NCBI RefSeq assembly: GCF_964340395.1
Contig: NC_135561.1
Coordinates: 9,837,732-9,897,731 of the forward strand
Length of the DNA: 60,000 nt
Origin: Glandiceps talaboti
Lineage: Eukaryota > Hemichordata > Enteropneusta > Spengelidae
Direction of reading: 5' to 3'
Part shown: one piece after another, positions 45,648 through 58,159 of the stretch
Numbering within the stretch: position 1 is the first letter of the stretch
Layout of the letters: the number at the start of each line of letters is the position of its first letter
Made by a program: the position numbers and the translations under genes
The notes under the pieces: model-generated
The model's input: the letters and a program-made list of their open reading frames with translations, nothing else
The model's database searches: none
What the model was told of the DNA's origin: nothing

Positions 45648-46073
45648 TTATATGCACTCTGCATAACGGCTATGTACCAAACATTTGATATCTGGTACCA
45701 ACTCATCAATTCCTGGCCTACTATTTGCATCAACAAATATCAGATTTATAACATCTACAACTTGATCATCAGAGATATCATCCAATGATGGATACTTCCC
45801 TGCAAGTATATTCACCATAATTTCTTGAATTCCTAAACCAAACCACATCATCTTTCTGGAATATATCTCATACAAGATGCAACCATAGCTGTAGACATCA
45901 ACACATGATTTTAATTTCATTCTGCTTCCTTGCAAACTCTCCTTTGCAGAGTATGTCAGGGTACCTTTAAGACCGTCAGTTGAGCTTGATGATGTTGAAG
46001 TAGAAGCCAATGTGTCTCTCTGCTCTGCCAACCCAAAGTCACAGATGAATGTCCTTCTGGTTTTTGTCTCCAC
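45648..46073 (-). CDS. Kinase exon 10 (DFG to C-terminus)
   Basis: Codes FICDFGLAEQRD, a Ser/Thr-rich activation loop, GTLTYSAKESLQGS, the DVYSYGCILYEI helix and a RPGIDEL segment, then TAA. The RPG motif with its Arg matches the kinase C-lobe. Confidence 0.9.
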   Translation of the reverse strand: METKTRRTFICDFGLAEQRDTLASTSTSSSSTDGLKGTLTYSAKESLQGSRMKLKSCVDVYSYGCILYEIYSRKMMWFGLGIQEIMVNILAGKYPSLDDISDDQVVDVINLIFVDANSRPGIDELVPDIKCLVHSRYAECI

Positions 46074-47849
46074 CTACATAAAAAATTAATAAATCAAAAG
46101 GTTATTTATTTTCATAGCTTTTAAATTAAATTACATTTTTTATTCAATATATCACTAAAATTTCAAATAAAAGTACTAAGGATAAGTACAACAAAAATCA
46201 TAAACCCAGAAACAAAACGTCGCCTGGCTTGACAAAAATCTCACTTACATTTACAAGAAATGAATTACAATTGTTACATTTTAGTCAATTGACTGTCTCA
46301 AAGATGTCAAGGAATGCGGCAATGTTAGGTCTACTAGGGACATACAAATTTGGTAATGGTCTCCTAAGAAAATGGTAGGTCAAGCAGAGAAAGTGTAGCA
46401 ATATTGGTAAAGATGTTTGTCGAGCCAGACGATAAAATGGTAATGAGATTTTTGTCGAGCCATGCGATGTTTTGTATCATGGTTTATGATTTTGGTTGTA
46501 TTTCTTATAACAAATGTATTACCTGAGTCATGGATGCTATGTAGGTAAGGAGAATCAACAATTAAGATTGTACAGCAAAAGTACCCAACTTTAGGGAGAG
46601 CCTTTGAGTCATACTACCAAACCCATGCAAGGCTTTTATCATGTACCCTATGTTGTGTTAAGGAACATAATTTAAAATACATTTGCCAGGTTAATTGATA
46701 GTGAAACATTATAAACTTGAAGATATTTATAAAAAACAGAAAAATGAAAACTGAGCGAACAGATATCGATGAGCATGACAAGCGTGTCAGGGCGTGATAC
46801 AGAAAATATTACACGGATGTGATGCCCTCACTTTCTATTGAATTACATAGGGAGAGATAGTAAGTATATTATACTTTTTATATATACTCTACTCACCAGA
46901 ATGTTGGAAGGCTTCAAATCTCTGTGTATTATCTTTTTGGAGTGTAGATACTGTAATCCCAATCCTACCTGATAGGCAACATACCCATTAGCATTGTTGT
47001 TTAGCTGCAAGTCAAAAACACAATCCAAAATTAATATTTCATTCATGTATATATGTAGTCTGTAGCCTAGCAGTTGGCTCATTGGCCTCTCACCACTGCA
47101 GTTTGTGGTCACACACAGTTATTTAAGAGTTTAATGAATTAGCTTTGTCTGTATCTAAAATTGGTGTGGTTCAGTTTGATGATTGACCTGTCTTTGGTTA
47201 ACAATAAATGAGGCTTTTAAATATACATTCAACTACTTTCTAATCCTCGGTAATTGACCAAAACACTGTAGCAGTATCATAAGAGATGACTAATCAGCCG
47301 CTGTGAGATATATTCCAGCATATCAAAGGGCCATCATTTATGCATACATAAATGGACATAGTAAACAAATTATACCAGAAATGTTCAAGAATTGACCTAA
47401 CAATCATTTGAGTTTCTATTATCTCTGATTTCATGATAACAACAGTAAATTTAACTTGAAGGATGTTTAAAACATTATTTTAGAAAAGTTGTAATAATTC
47501 CCAATCTTACCTGTTCTGATTTTGGTTTGTAATGTAACAACTGAGCCAGGTCATCTCCCTTGATGTACTGATTCACAATGTAAAATTTTACATTGGTGAT
47601 GACTGCACCAATCAATGTTATCACATTAGGATGTCTTAATTTTCTGACAAGAGTAAATGAAATAAAGAAAGTCAATATAATATATGAAGTTTATTATTGA
47701 ATGTCATCAGCAGACTAAAACTTAATGAGACAATACATACATGTAAACATACAAGGGAACATTCAACACAAATGTATCATAGTGATCGTTGATCACCATT
47801 GGTGATATCTGTGGTACTGAGCAAAATTGTTTTCATTGAATCTCATTTT

Positions 47850-47883
<34 letters not shown>

Positions 47884-48124
47884 TGTATGCATGCATGCAT
47901 GAATACATATGTATGTATGCATGCATCTATATATGTATGTATTTGTGTGTGTGTGTATGTATGTATGTGTGTATGCATGCATGCATGTATGTGTGTGTAT
48001 GTATGTATGTATGTATGTATGTATGTATGTATGCATGCATGCATGCATGCATGCATGCATGTATGTATGTATGTATGTATGTATCATGTATGTATGTATG
48101 TATGTATGTATGTAGTTATGTATG

Positions 48125-48197
<73 letters not shown>

Positions 48198-48226
48198 GTA
48201 TTTATGTATGTATGTATGTATGCAGT

Positions 48227-48257
<31 letters not shown>

Positions 48258-51200
48258 GTATGTATGTAAAGGAACAAACATTATGTTATACATACCAATG
48301 TACATATAGAATCACACAAACAAGTGCATGACACATGATAATGAATTGGTTCTAAGACAAAATTTCAAAACTTACCGGCTAACTTCCACTTCGTGTGGAA
48401 TCCTATCCAGTTTCAAGTGTACCTCCTTTATAGAAACTGGGGCACCTTTCCATTTCCCCTTCCAGATTGTTCCAAAGCTGCCTGCTCCAATCTCTTCATC
48501 AAATGTAAGATCCTCCTTATTCAATTTAATATCAGCTGTTTGAACAAAAAAAGATTGAAACAAATAGACGTAAAAATACTTAATCACACACTTAATTGGT
48601 ATAATTAGAATTTTATATGGTTTATAATTTTTAAGTAAAGTTGATCACAAATTGTCCTCTTGGTCTATATAATTTTCCTGTGACAAATATTCATTGTAAA
48701 AAGTTGGCAAAAGTCACAAGTTTCCAAGAAACCTTTCAGGGACTCAGACTGCTTACTAAAGAAGCTTCATTGGTGTTATCTATCTCTGACCCTCTTCTTA
48801 CATAATGCTAGGAGAATACAAACTTATTTACCATTTGTTTTCACTATGCTTATGATATTGACATCTGCTGAATCTTGCAAAACACCATTGAACTCCACTG
48901 TACAGCTGTAACAGCCTTCTTCCGAGACATGTATAATTGATAGATCTTTGCCTCTGTCTAACTCCTCACCATCCAAAAACCAGGTGTATACTACACCCTT
49001 ACCATGGTTTAATACCACACAACCAATCAGATATTCACCAGTCTTTTCATCTCTTCCACCTTGTCTGGACCATAAAGAATTTCCTCTAAGAATCAAAGTA
49101 CACGTTTAAAAGTATACAATTACACATGCTCGTCATAAATATCCTGAGGTGACCCTAATTTTAGGAGAGATAGAAAAAATGAATATGGAAATGCAGAAAC
49201 TTTGCCACAATTCTGAATAACTGTCATTACTGAAATGAACAAAACTTTACATTTTTTGCTACAGAAAATGTTACTCGCATGAAGAACAAAGTTAAAAGTC
49301 ACATCAGTGCGAGTGTGGCATACTGACTGTATTTACACTAGTGCTTTCAGCGTTCTCTGAGGCCATTCACTCACAAGCATCAAGTGAATGAAATATCTGC
49401 AGAAAACACTGTAAGTACTTGTGAATATACCCATACACATTAACACCACTAATGCAGCAGGGTTATGTTACTATCACACATATTTATGTGGGACTGGAAG
49501 TTACTGTGAAAATCATAGTGAGATCACACAATTTTGTTTAAAATTTAACACTCTTGCCCTCATTTGCATACAGGAATGCAATACTACTTTGGTGCATTGC
49601 AAATACAGTATCTACTAGTATTGGTAAAGGAAGTGGTCTGTAGTGGAGAAGCTTAAAAGTAATATAGTTCCTATGCTAATAAAAATTTGGAGAGATGCTA
49701 TTTGAAAATTCACATTGAATGTTATTTTATTAAGAAATGGCTACTTACCACCTTTCAAAAGTTTCTTTCCAAAATTTGGGAATGTTACTTTTCCCTTATC
49801 TTCTGAACTCAACTGAAGAAGAACTTCATCTGCAAAATCAAGTTTGAATATCTATTGGCATGTATTGTAGTTGATTAGGGAGGGATTAATTCCAAGGCAA
49901 TGGAGTACTATATATGTATATGTTTGAAACTCAACAATTATGTGTATCTGATGTTTTCTTCAGAATTAGCACAACCCCTTACAGTTGAAATATTTTAAAA
50001 TTATCACAAGCAGCCATTATACACATATATATCAAACATGTATTGGTTACTAAACCACTTTACACCCTTAAAGTGTAATGCACGAGTGTCGCAATGGTAA
50101 CAAAAAATGATTAAAATTGTTTCCATGGATATTAAAAGCATAATGGTATAGGAAGTGTAGTCAAACAAAACAAGTAAAAAACTAATGTATAAGGAACTTG
50201 TGAGACAGTCTGAATAAATAGATGTAAAATCCAACGTTTCGAATAAAAATTCTTTTTCAAGGTATTTAAAGGCAAAAAACTAGTTTCTCCTGAGTATATA
50301 TTACCAAAGCAGAACTGTCTAAAATAGCTGAGAATAAATAACACCATGACTTTTATTTCAAATAATGAGAAAGAAATGTGTCGAGTGACCTGATAGCACT
50401 AAAGGAGTCCTGTCCCTTGCTTTCAACCAGTGCTTCTAGTGGTCCTAATTATAATATATTGATATATTATTTCATTTATACTCTTGAAGAATGACAAATC
50501 TATAGTGATCTACTGAGAACACTGATTGATATGTCTTACTGGTGAAATTGTTGATGTTACACCTTAAAGGTGACTGTGTCTCACTAATGATACTAGCAGT
50601 AACACTGTTACATTGAACCGCGCAAGTACAAAAGATATCAGCAACCTGAAGGAAAAGTTTTTTCAGATTTATTTCTGTGTGAATTAATTACTGCTTTAAA
50701 TTTGAATAATTATGATTTTTGCTGATAAAATAGCACCTTGGTAACTTACTCAAGTTTGAAATCTTACAAAGATGTTCTGCTGTATTTGACACGTGCTTGT
50801 GTTTGGGAACTTCCTGTATAGGTTTATGGAATAACCTCCTGTTAAGATTCAACTCTTTTTGTTTTTACACTCTTACTGTTAAGACAAAGAGTTTAGGATA
50901 TTCATGGTGTCAGTTCATGAGGTTTCTCCATAAACCTTTGCAGGAAATCTCAAAATGGTCGAACGCATGTCAATTACACAGTTCAATGCTGAGTGTATTA
51001 CCAAGGTATGATCGGATGGAAGTTGATAGCAGTAATCAATGCAAGGATACTAAAGGCAGAAATAAACCTGACTGTAATTGTTCCTTAAGAAACCTACTCC
51101 CTTACAAATTAACAAACAAACAAACAGAAAACAAATTTGAACCTTACCTCCAACTTGTATTTGTACAACCTGCCATCCCATTTTGACAGGTTCATAGTCA

Positions 51201-53487
51201 CTCCCAGATATAATAGCATTTAGGTGTTTTCTGTCATATTTCAAACAAGAAGCCTTTCCTTGCAAAAAAATCTTTGTCCCACTATGCTTTCTGCTGTACC
51301 AAAGTCGAATATATTCTGAAAGTTGAAAAATACAATTGTTCATATAAAAATATGTACTTATTTTTAATATAGAGATTTGAAAAAATAGATGTAATGTCAA
51401 ATTCAATAACTATACCTATTATAAGGATGGCTAATTTAAATTCCTTGCTATACATATGTAGAATACCTGTGTAAAGTTTTCAAATATTCAGTTCATGTAA
51501 AGATATTGAAAATAACAGATACTTATCCAATGCAGTGAACATAAGAGAAAATCAAAGAGTTACTAAACACTACAACATGAATACTGTCTTTTCAAACAGT
51601 GCAGGCACAAGTGTATGTAGTATGTACGTACTGATTTAAATAATTATTTATTAATAGTGAGATGGTATACTGATCTCCTCATATCCCAAAGCTTTATATG
51701 TGATGAATATGCAAGTTAGAACAAAAGGGTGTCATCAGCAGTAACATCAATTCTACCATTATGATCATAAATATGTTACTGTGTTATTTACCTGACTCGC
51801 CATCCTTCTTTATCAGTTCTAATTTTTCTTGTTCATCCTGGAATTTGAAAAAGACAATAAAAAACCACAATGAACTCAACATATGGAAAGATACAGTTCT
51901 ACTAATCTGATTTCCTCCTTTGTTACCGCACTACTCAAAACTTTACATACCATTTATTGTTTATCATCAAAATACTAATGTTTTAGAGATTTTTTCATGG
52001 AAAAAAAAACGATCCTAATATTTGCCTTCCCTGTATCACCTGATGTTGCATCTGCGATTTCCTTACAGTTCCATTTGCAGTTAATCAGCTTTTGCTATGC
52101 AGATAGACTAATGTAAGAAAGTTGCCTGCCAAGCTAATAAGTTTTCCATCAGTCAACATCTCTTTTACTTACATCAATCTCTGTTTCCCTGTGTTCATGT
52201 GGGCTCTCTGTATCTTTACCTTTGGGTTCAATGTTGAAATCCTTGACTGTAAGGCCCATTTTAGATAAGGAATAAAAAGAAAAGAAAGAAAGTTGAGAGT
52301 CTTTAGGATTTGCAGATGTTGCAACTGGAATACCATCTTCTTTTTGTTGATAGTATTGTTTGGGTTCGATGTGGAAATCCTTGACTGTAGCTGTTGAGAA
52401 AAACAAGATGTACAGTCTAAAAAGGCCAGGGTTTAGTATTACCTTATCAGTAGATCTATAAGGGTTACAGAGGAACCTCACTTTATTGTCGACCGAGTCA
52501 CTCTATAGCTCTTGTAAGACAACTGTTTTTCACACATAAATTTTATTCCTTATCTAAAATGGGCCTTCCAGTTTCCATCATGATACAGCGTATGAAATGG
52601 TACAAAGATGTATATTTCTCTATGAATATTCACCTTATGGACAATTTAGTTATTACAAAGAATGATGGATGGGTAGCAACTTATTAACTGAAAAATGAAA
52701 TAATAATATAATTACATTTTAAGACAATGACATCATATCCTCCACACAATGCATTGCACTCTATGTGAATACAATATTGACACTAGCAACTAATGATGAA
52801 GGGTGGGCAATAGGGAACTTGCAATCCAGACTGAGCATGCACTAGTAGAAAAAATAGTACAGTTTACGACACTTTCCGTACTATAGTTCAGATTGAGTTC
52901 AATTCTGTACTTTTATGCTGATGAGGTGGACGTTTCTGTACTTTCCCATTAGCGCCTGTCTAATCGGATTATACTCGATCTGAAAAATAGTTCAGATTGC
53001 GAGTCGGAAGTGATTTGAATACATTTGCATTTAGTTCAGAATATATTCATGAGTTCACCCCCATAACCGGGCAGTAAACAAATGAATATTCAAATCTACC
53101 GTGCTTGCAATCAATACGTACATAAACGCTATACGTGTAGCTAGTGTATTCGATACATATGTATGTATATAAGCAGGCTTATGATATGAACTACATGGTT
53201 AGGACGTACGTAGATTGTAATATCACAGGGCTCATTTTGAAATAAATGTTCGTAGTACGCCTTTTCATTATGCACTACATACCGCCACCACTAAACGTGT
53301 TTCACATTTCTACGCGTTTGATGCATAGTAATACAGATTTAGATGACATGACAATCGTTTCCAATAATAGTTTAAAATTGGGCCACAAATATTGCTAGTG
53401 TATGGAGCTTCTTAACAAACCTGACCGGCCAATAGCGTCAACAAACTCACAGTAGAGACGTGCTGACAGATTTGAGTCTGTGGACAT
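45648..53487 (-). CDS. Ig-domain TKL-type protein kinase, ~552 aa, ten exons
   Basis: Exons (minus): 53487-53421, 52390-52173, 51837-51792, 51315-51148, 49829-49749, 49083-48832, 48535-48376, 47643-47511, 47004-46897, 46073-45648. All nine introns have GT/AG ends and phases agree; the sum is 1,659 bp with stop. Residues 1-193 are unrecognised and hydrophilic, with TVKDFxIEPK twice. Residues 194-277 form an Ig-like domain (LIGCVVLN, YTWFLDGEEL, EGCYSCTVEF). Residues 285-545 are a kinase: Gly loop IGAGSFG (293), VSIK Lys 314, HRDLKPSN (402), DFG (423), GTLTYSAKE (APE changed to AKE), DVYSYG. Key catalytic residues are present, so activity is likely. The loop and activation segment resemble tyrosine-kinase-like Ser/Thr kinases (RIPK, MLK, IRAK group). 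No signal peptide or span is seen, so the Ig domain should be cytosolic, which is unusual. Confidence 0.85.
46212..46475. mobile_element. MITE-like inverted repeat, 264 bp, in kinase intron
   Basis: ACAAAACGTCGCCTGGCTTG at the left pairs with CGAGCCATGCGATGTTTTGT at the right, and TGAGATTTTTGTC also pairs. No frame is inside. Confidence 0.6.
46897..47004 (-). CDS. Kinase exon 9 (catalytic loop)
   Basis: Codes GLGLQYLHSKKIIHRDLKPS followed by NIL, between CAG and GTGAGT borders; phase 0-0. HRDLKPSN is a Ser/Thr-type catalytic loop. Confidence 0.92.
47511..47643 (-). CDS. Kinase exon 8 (hinge region)
   Basis: Codes RKLRHPNVITLIGAVI, then FYIVNQYIKGDDLAQLL, the kinase strands 4-5 and hinge. 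Enters in phase 2 and leaves in phase 0. Confidence 0.9.
47854..48270. repeat. TG and ATGT/ATGC microsatellite in kinase intron
   Basis: (TG)n then (ATGT)n with ATGC blocks, in the intron between kinase exons 7 and 8. Confidence 0.95.
48376..48535 (-). CDS. Kinase exon 7 (ATP-binding loop)
   Basis: Codes DLTFDEEIGAGSFGTIWKGK and PVSIKEV with the ATP-anchoring Lys. Phase 1 to 2. Confidence 0.92.
48832..49083 (-). CDS. Kinase gene exon 6 (Ig-like domain)
   Basis: The whole Ig-like domain lies on one phase 1-1 exon, as in many Ig proteins. It has the core Cys (GCVVL), the Trp (YTWFLDG) and the second Cys (CYSCTV). The AGAG acceptor must be read at its second AG to keep phase. Confidence 0.85.
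49749..49829 (-). CDS. Kinase gene exon 5 (linker)
   Basis: 81 bp, phase 1 to 1, coding DEVLLQLSSEDKGKVTFP. No domain recognised; called from borders, phase and position. Confidence 0.7.
50188..50268 (-). mobile_element. Penelope-like element 3' end, second copy
   Basis: Reverse complement matches 24295-24375 (AAGAATTTTTATTCGAAACG, GGATTTTACATCTATTTAT, ACAAGTTCCTTATAC). It lies in the kinase intron between exons 4 and 5 with no GIY-YIG sequence beside it. Confidence 0.65.
51148..51315 (-). CDS. Kinase gene exon 4 (unrecognised domain)
   Basis: 168 bp, phase 1 to 1, coding YIRLWYSRKHSGTKIFLQGK, NAIISGSDYEPVKMGW and QVVQIQVG. Exons 4 and 5 may together form an Ig-like or other beta fold before the clear Ig domain, but no signature is certain. 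Confidence 0.72.
51792..51837 (-). CDS. Kinase gene exon 3 (short charged linker)
   Basis: 46 bp, phase 0 to 1, coding DEQEKLELIKKDGES. Confidence 0.65.
52173..52390 (-). CDS. Kinase gene exon 2 (possibly two exons)
   Basis: Codes TVKDFHIEPK near the start and TVKDFNIEPK near the end. The middle holds a pyrimidine-rich tract coding LSFFSFYSL, and a GTATTC donor and CTTACAG acceptor lie 87 bp apart (52333-52247) in equal phase. It could be one exon or two with a mini-intron. Confidence 0.65.
53421..53487 (-). CDS. Kinase gene exon 1 (start)
   Basis: ATG at 53487 opens MSTDSNLSARLYCEFVDAIG and runs to donor GTTTGT in phase 1, fitting exon 2. There is no hydrophobic signal segment. The GTTTGT donor is weaker than average. 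Confidence 0.6.
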
Positions 53488-53489
53488 TA

Positions 53490-54107
53490 TTTCTAGCTAA
53501 GTAAAATTGAGTGACTATTGGGAATATTATATGGCATCCATGTCGTCCATGTCGTCTATAGTTTCTGACTGACCGTGTTATGTACAACGTAACGCTGAAC
53601 GAAATACGGTCCATCAGGAATTAACTAGACTAACCTCTATGGGAATAGTATTCTTGTCCATGTGTCGTTTATAGAACAATTAAGTGTTAGGGTGTGATCT
53701 TCACAGTAATAAACAAGCCTTTAGAAGAACAACAGGTATTCACGCCTCAAATATCTTGGGCATCATCCAAATTACGATCATGAGCACCAAAGTAAAGGAA
53801 ATACTTAATGACGTTCGGCATGCAGAACCCCCCCCCCCCCCCGGGCCCGTACCTATGGGTACATGCCCGGCATCCATGTAACTGTTATATCACTCTACGT
53901 GACGATTCTGAGGGCCCTCATCTCTTATTCTCTTGTTTTATTTCAATTATACTCATAACTCCTGTTTTTATAGTATAACTGTACAATTGGCTTCGAACAG
54001 TGCATTCCAGATTTTCATGAGTCATGAGTGCACATTGCACAGATATCTGCAGAATACTTAAAAGGATTATGGGTAATGTATGCATATGCGGGAAAAACAA
54101 ACTGCTG
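53490..54107. other. Upstream flank of kinase gene
   Basis: Likely promoter side of the kinase gene. A C run at 53829-53842 is followed by a GGGCCCGTACC/GGGTACATGCCC hairpin. No frame is supported. Confidence 0.45.
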
Positions 54108-54116
54108 TAAGGAGCA

Positions 54117-54270
54117 TAGTCTCGCTGCCAGACTCGAGACTATCGTCCCTAATCTGTTTACCGAGCGGCGCAGCCGCGAGAATAGAGGGGGACTGGTCCC
54201 GCTCTTCTCGCGGCTGCGCCGCTCGGTAAACAGATTAGGGACGATAGTCTCGAGTCTGGCAGCGAGACTA
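54117..54270. mobile_element. Foldback element with 9-bp target duplication
   Basis: Two ~65-bp arms (TAGTCTCGCTGCCAGACTCG at the left, its complement at the right) pair perfectly around a ~24-bp loop. TAAGGAGCA flanks both sides (54108-54116 and 54271-54279). A 9-bp duplication is typical of Mutator-like elements, but the family is not otherwise shown. Confidence 0.85.
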
Positions 54271-54279
54271 TAAGGAGCA

Positions 54280-55524
<1,245 letters not shown>

Positions 55525-56461
55525 GAGACCAAACTAGAGTCGGTACTCACCCCACCACGACATATGCATTTTTGTGATTTTGAAACGATAAAGAATGTTA
55601 ATATGGATATTGGGACGATTGGAAATCGGACGATGTGAATCGTAATCGAATATCTCAGACCATCCACAATATATGTCGTGTTGACTTAGGCGATCCCAGA
55701 AACCATTCTTAGTTTACCCCTTTCACATATATTATCAACCATGCTAATGTTTTGAAACAAATCTCGATTAACAGGTAATTTAGCGCTTGAAAGATGGCGA
55801 CGTCCATACCCCCCCCCCCGGCTGCACATATTTTAATATGCAATTATACATTACCCCCTCCCCATACACGTCAGAGAAGTACAGTATGGTACACTATATG
55901 ACACACTGTAAGCTAACAGTGGAAATCAACTTCAGTGTCCATACATATCAGACATAGAGATTTCTTTACAAATGGATGTGGGCTCATTGGGCTGTAACCT
56001 GTACTTGGAAAAACTTAACCAGCAGAGTTTTCTTTTTGAATCCTATGTCTTGACAGAAACGGCACCCCCCTTCGATAACTAGTGGGGAGGGTGTGTCCCC
56101 CTCCCACAGTAGGCAATTGTTTGAAAAATAAGGACATGTAGGAGGCCATTTAGCGGCATAATATTTCAAACCATACACATTATTGGAAGCCATAAAGTAC
56201 TTGAAAATTGTCTTCAATACCCAAATTGTACTCTCATTAAATTATTTTACAACTGTATTACCTACGCTTTAACTAATACATAGATATTTTGGCAGACACA
56301 CACATTCGTTTGGCCATTGGCTGCCTAATAATTAAATGTGTGGTAGGTAAATGAAGTGAACAATTTTGCAAAGTACAAGGTAAACGATTGCTCCTGTGGT
56401 TTGAATGTTCAACAAAGTCTCCACACAGAGAGATAGAGCAAGAGAGAAGGAGACATGCGGC

Positions 56462-56464
<3 letters not shown>

Positions 56465-56533
<69 letters not shown>
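56465..56533. repeat. AG microsatellite, second tract
   Basis: (GA)n of about 69 bp, between direct repeats near 56382 and 56562. The flanking 55523-56464 holds no supported exon. Confidence 0.95.
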
Positions 56534-56534
<1 letters not shown>

Positions 56535-56739
56535 CATACACTTATACAAATGTAAATTTACTTGGTAAACAACTGCTCCTGAGGTTTAATTTTGGTTCAA
56601 ATCATGAGCAGAATATTCGGGGGCCCTTTCAGACCATCACAATTGTCATGCCCCCCTCCCTTTGAACCTCAATTTTGTTCATGCCCCCCCCCCCCCCGTA
56701 AATTCTGACTCCAGCATAATTTCAAGTTTATTCCGAGCT

Positions 56740-57560
56740 CGGTATTACAGGCATTCGACTAGAGTCTTTATACCTCAAAGATATACAACAGTCCATTTCT
56801 GTACAAGGCATATCAGAAACCAAACATTTGCAGTGTGGAGTGTCACAAAACCCTGTGCTTGGTCCACTCTTACACGCGTATGCTGTCTATACACATCACC
56901 ACTTGGAAAGCTAATCCGACATCAAAATCTCAATATGCAACAACATGCAGACGACAACCAGATTTACCAATATATTTCCCCAATCACATACGTCAACTAC
57001 AGTAACTAAGATGGAAACTGTTGCACATGATATTAAACGACCCAAAATAAGCTAGTTTAATGATGGCAAAACCGAGGTCCTCCTTATCACGTCTCAGTTC
57101 AACAGGCTTCCTCGTCTCATGAACCACATCAACATGGGATCGTCTTCTGTGCAGTTAGTGGATTCAGCATGTACCATTTGTGTAACAATTGATGACCGTT
57201 ATAACCTCAAGAAGCACATCTCGTTGACATGTAGATCAGTTCTTTTTCACCCCCGAACAATAGGTCGCATCATTGACAGTGGAGGGGGCCCCTCCACTGT
57301 CTATGGTCGCATACGCCAGTATCTTACAAACGGAGTTTGTCAGAACCTTGGTCATGCACTTATATCATCGATACCCGACTACTGAATGGCCCTTCTGTAT
57401 GGGCTGCCAGCTAAAAACATTGTCCCTCTTGAACATGCCCAAAATACAGCAGCTAGGATTGTGTCAGGTACAAAGAAAACAGATGACGTCACATCGGTTC
57501 TTTCAATAACACAGTTTAGTTAGAAATCACACTGGCGTCAAGTGCAGTTACATAATATAC
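56740..57560 (+). pseudogene. Non-LTR retrotransposon reverse transcriptase fragment
   Basis: Broken frames keep reverse transcriptase motifs in order: VSQNPVLGPLL (usual PQGSVLGPLL), then SPLGKLIRHQNLNMQQHADD (active-site ADD; the preceding Tyr is His), a KTEVLLIT segment, GVTIDD-like ICVTIDDRYNLKKHIS, and LLYGLPAKNIVPLEHAQNTA near 57395-57455. At least two frameshifts and stops break it. It resembles the C half of CR1/L2/Rex-type elements common in aquatic animals; the clade is uncertain. Confidence 0.8.
57272..57305. mobile_element. 34-bp palindromic insertion in the dead reverse transcriptase
   Basis: GACAGTGGAGGGG pairs with CCCCTCCACTGTC. GGTCGCAT is on both sides (57264-57271 and 57306-57313), an 8-bp target duplication. 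It splits the RT-derived frame. Confidence 0.65.
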
Positions 57561-57799
57561 CAGTAGGTAGGGCCTACATGTGCATGTAGTCTCAGGTCAC
57601 TACATTGTGGTCTGAGATGTAGTTTACACCACTATGACCTAAGAACTTGAACCAGGGCTGAGGAGAAGTGGTCTGAGGTTAAAGTTTTGCAGCTCTCGTT
57701 CAGCAATCTCAAAACATTTCAGCCTACTTCCCGTAATGAACACTTGTCAAGCATTTTTGTAGCTCCCATACTCAAAGACTACATATATGTTTATATACG

Positions 57800-58150
57800 A
57801 CTCAAAATATAACACTGAAATTTACTTTGAACACGTTCAGTTTCAGTAGACCTATTAAAACCCAAAATCTCCACTGTATAATTTAATATCGGTAATAGTT
57901 TACAGTCAAAAACTTTTAAATTTAGTTTTGACTAGGAGGTCCCCAAGTTTTGCAAGTTGACTCATGACCGCAATCATTGCTTTACTCGCTTGAGCTGCAA
58001 GCGCTAAATACCATAGACCACTGCTTGACATAATCACGCCTAGATATTCATAAAAAGCGAACAACGTCGAGTTTATGACCACCAATAACCACTTTTCAAT
58101 TTTCTTAAGAATTTCATCTCTTAGTAAATACAATAATTTTAGTTTTGACA
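57800..58150 (-). pseudogene. Second non-LTR reverse transcriptase fragment, opposite strand
   Basis: On the minus strand, FYEYLGVIMSSSGLWYLAL and QASKAMIAVMSQLAKLGDL are followed, after a frame change, by LLPILNYTVEILGF and ERVQSKF. This is the region just after the active site in a different non-LTR family from the one at 56740. Frameshifts and missing ends show it is dead. Confidence 0.75.
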
Positions 58151-58159
58151 TACATGTAA

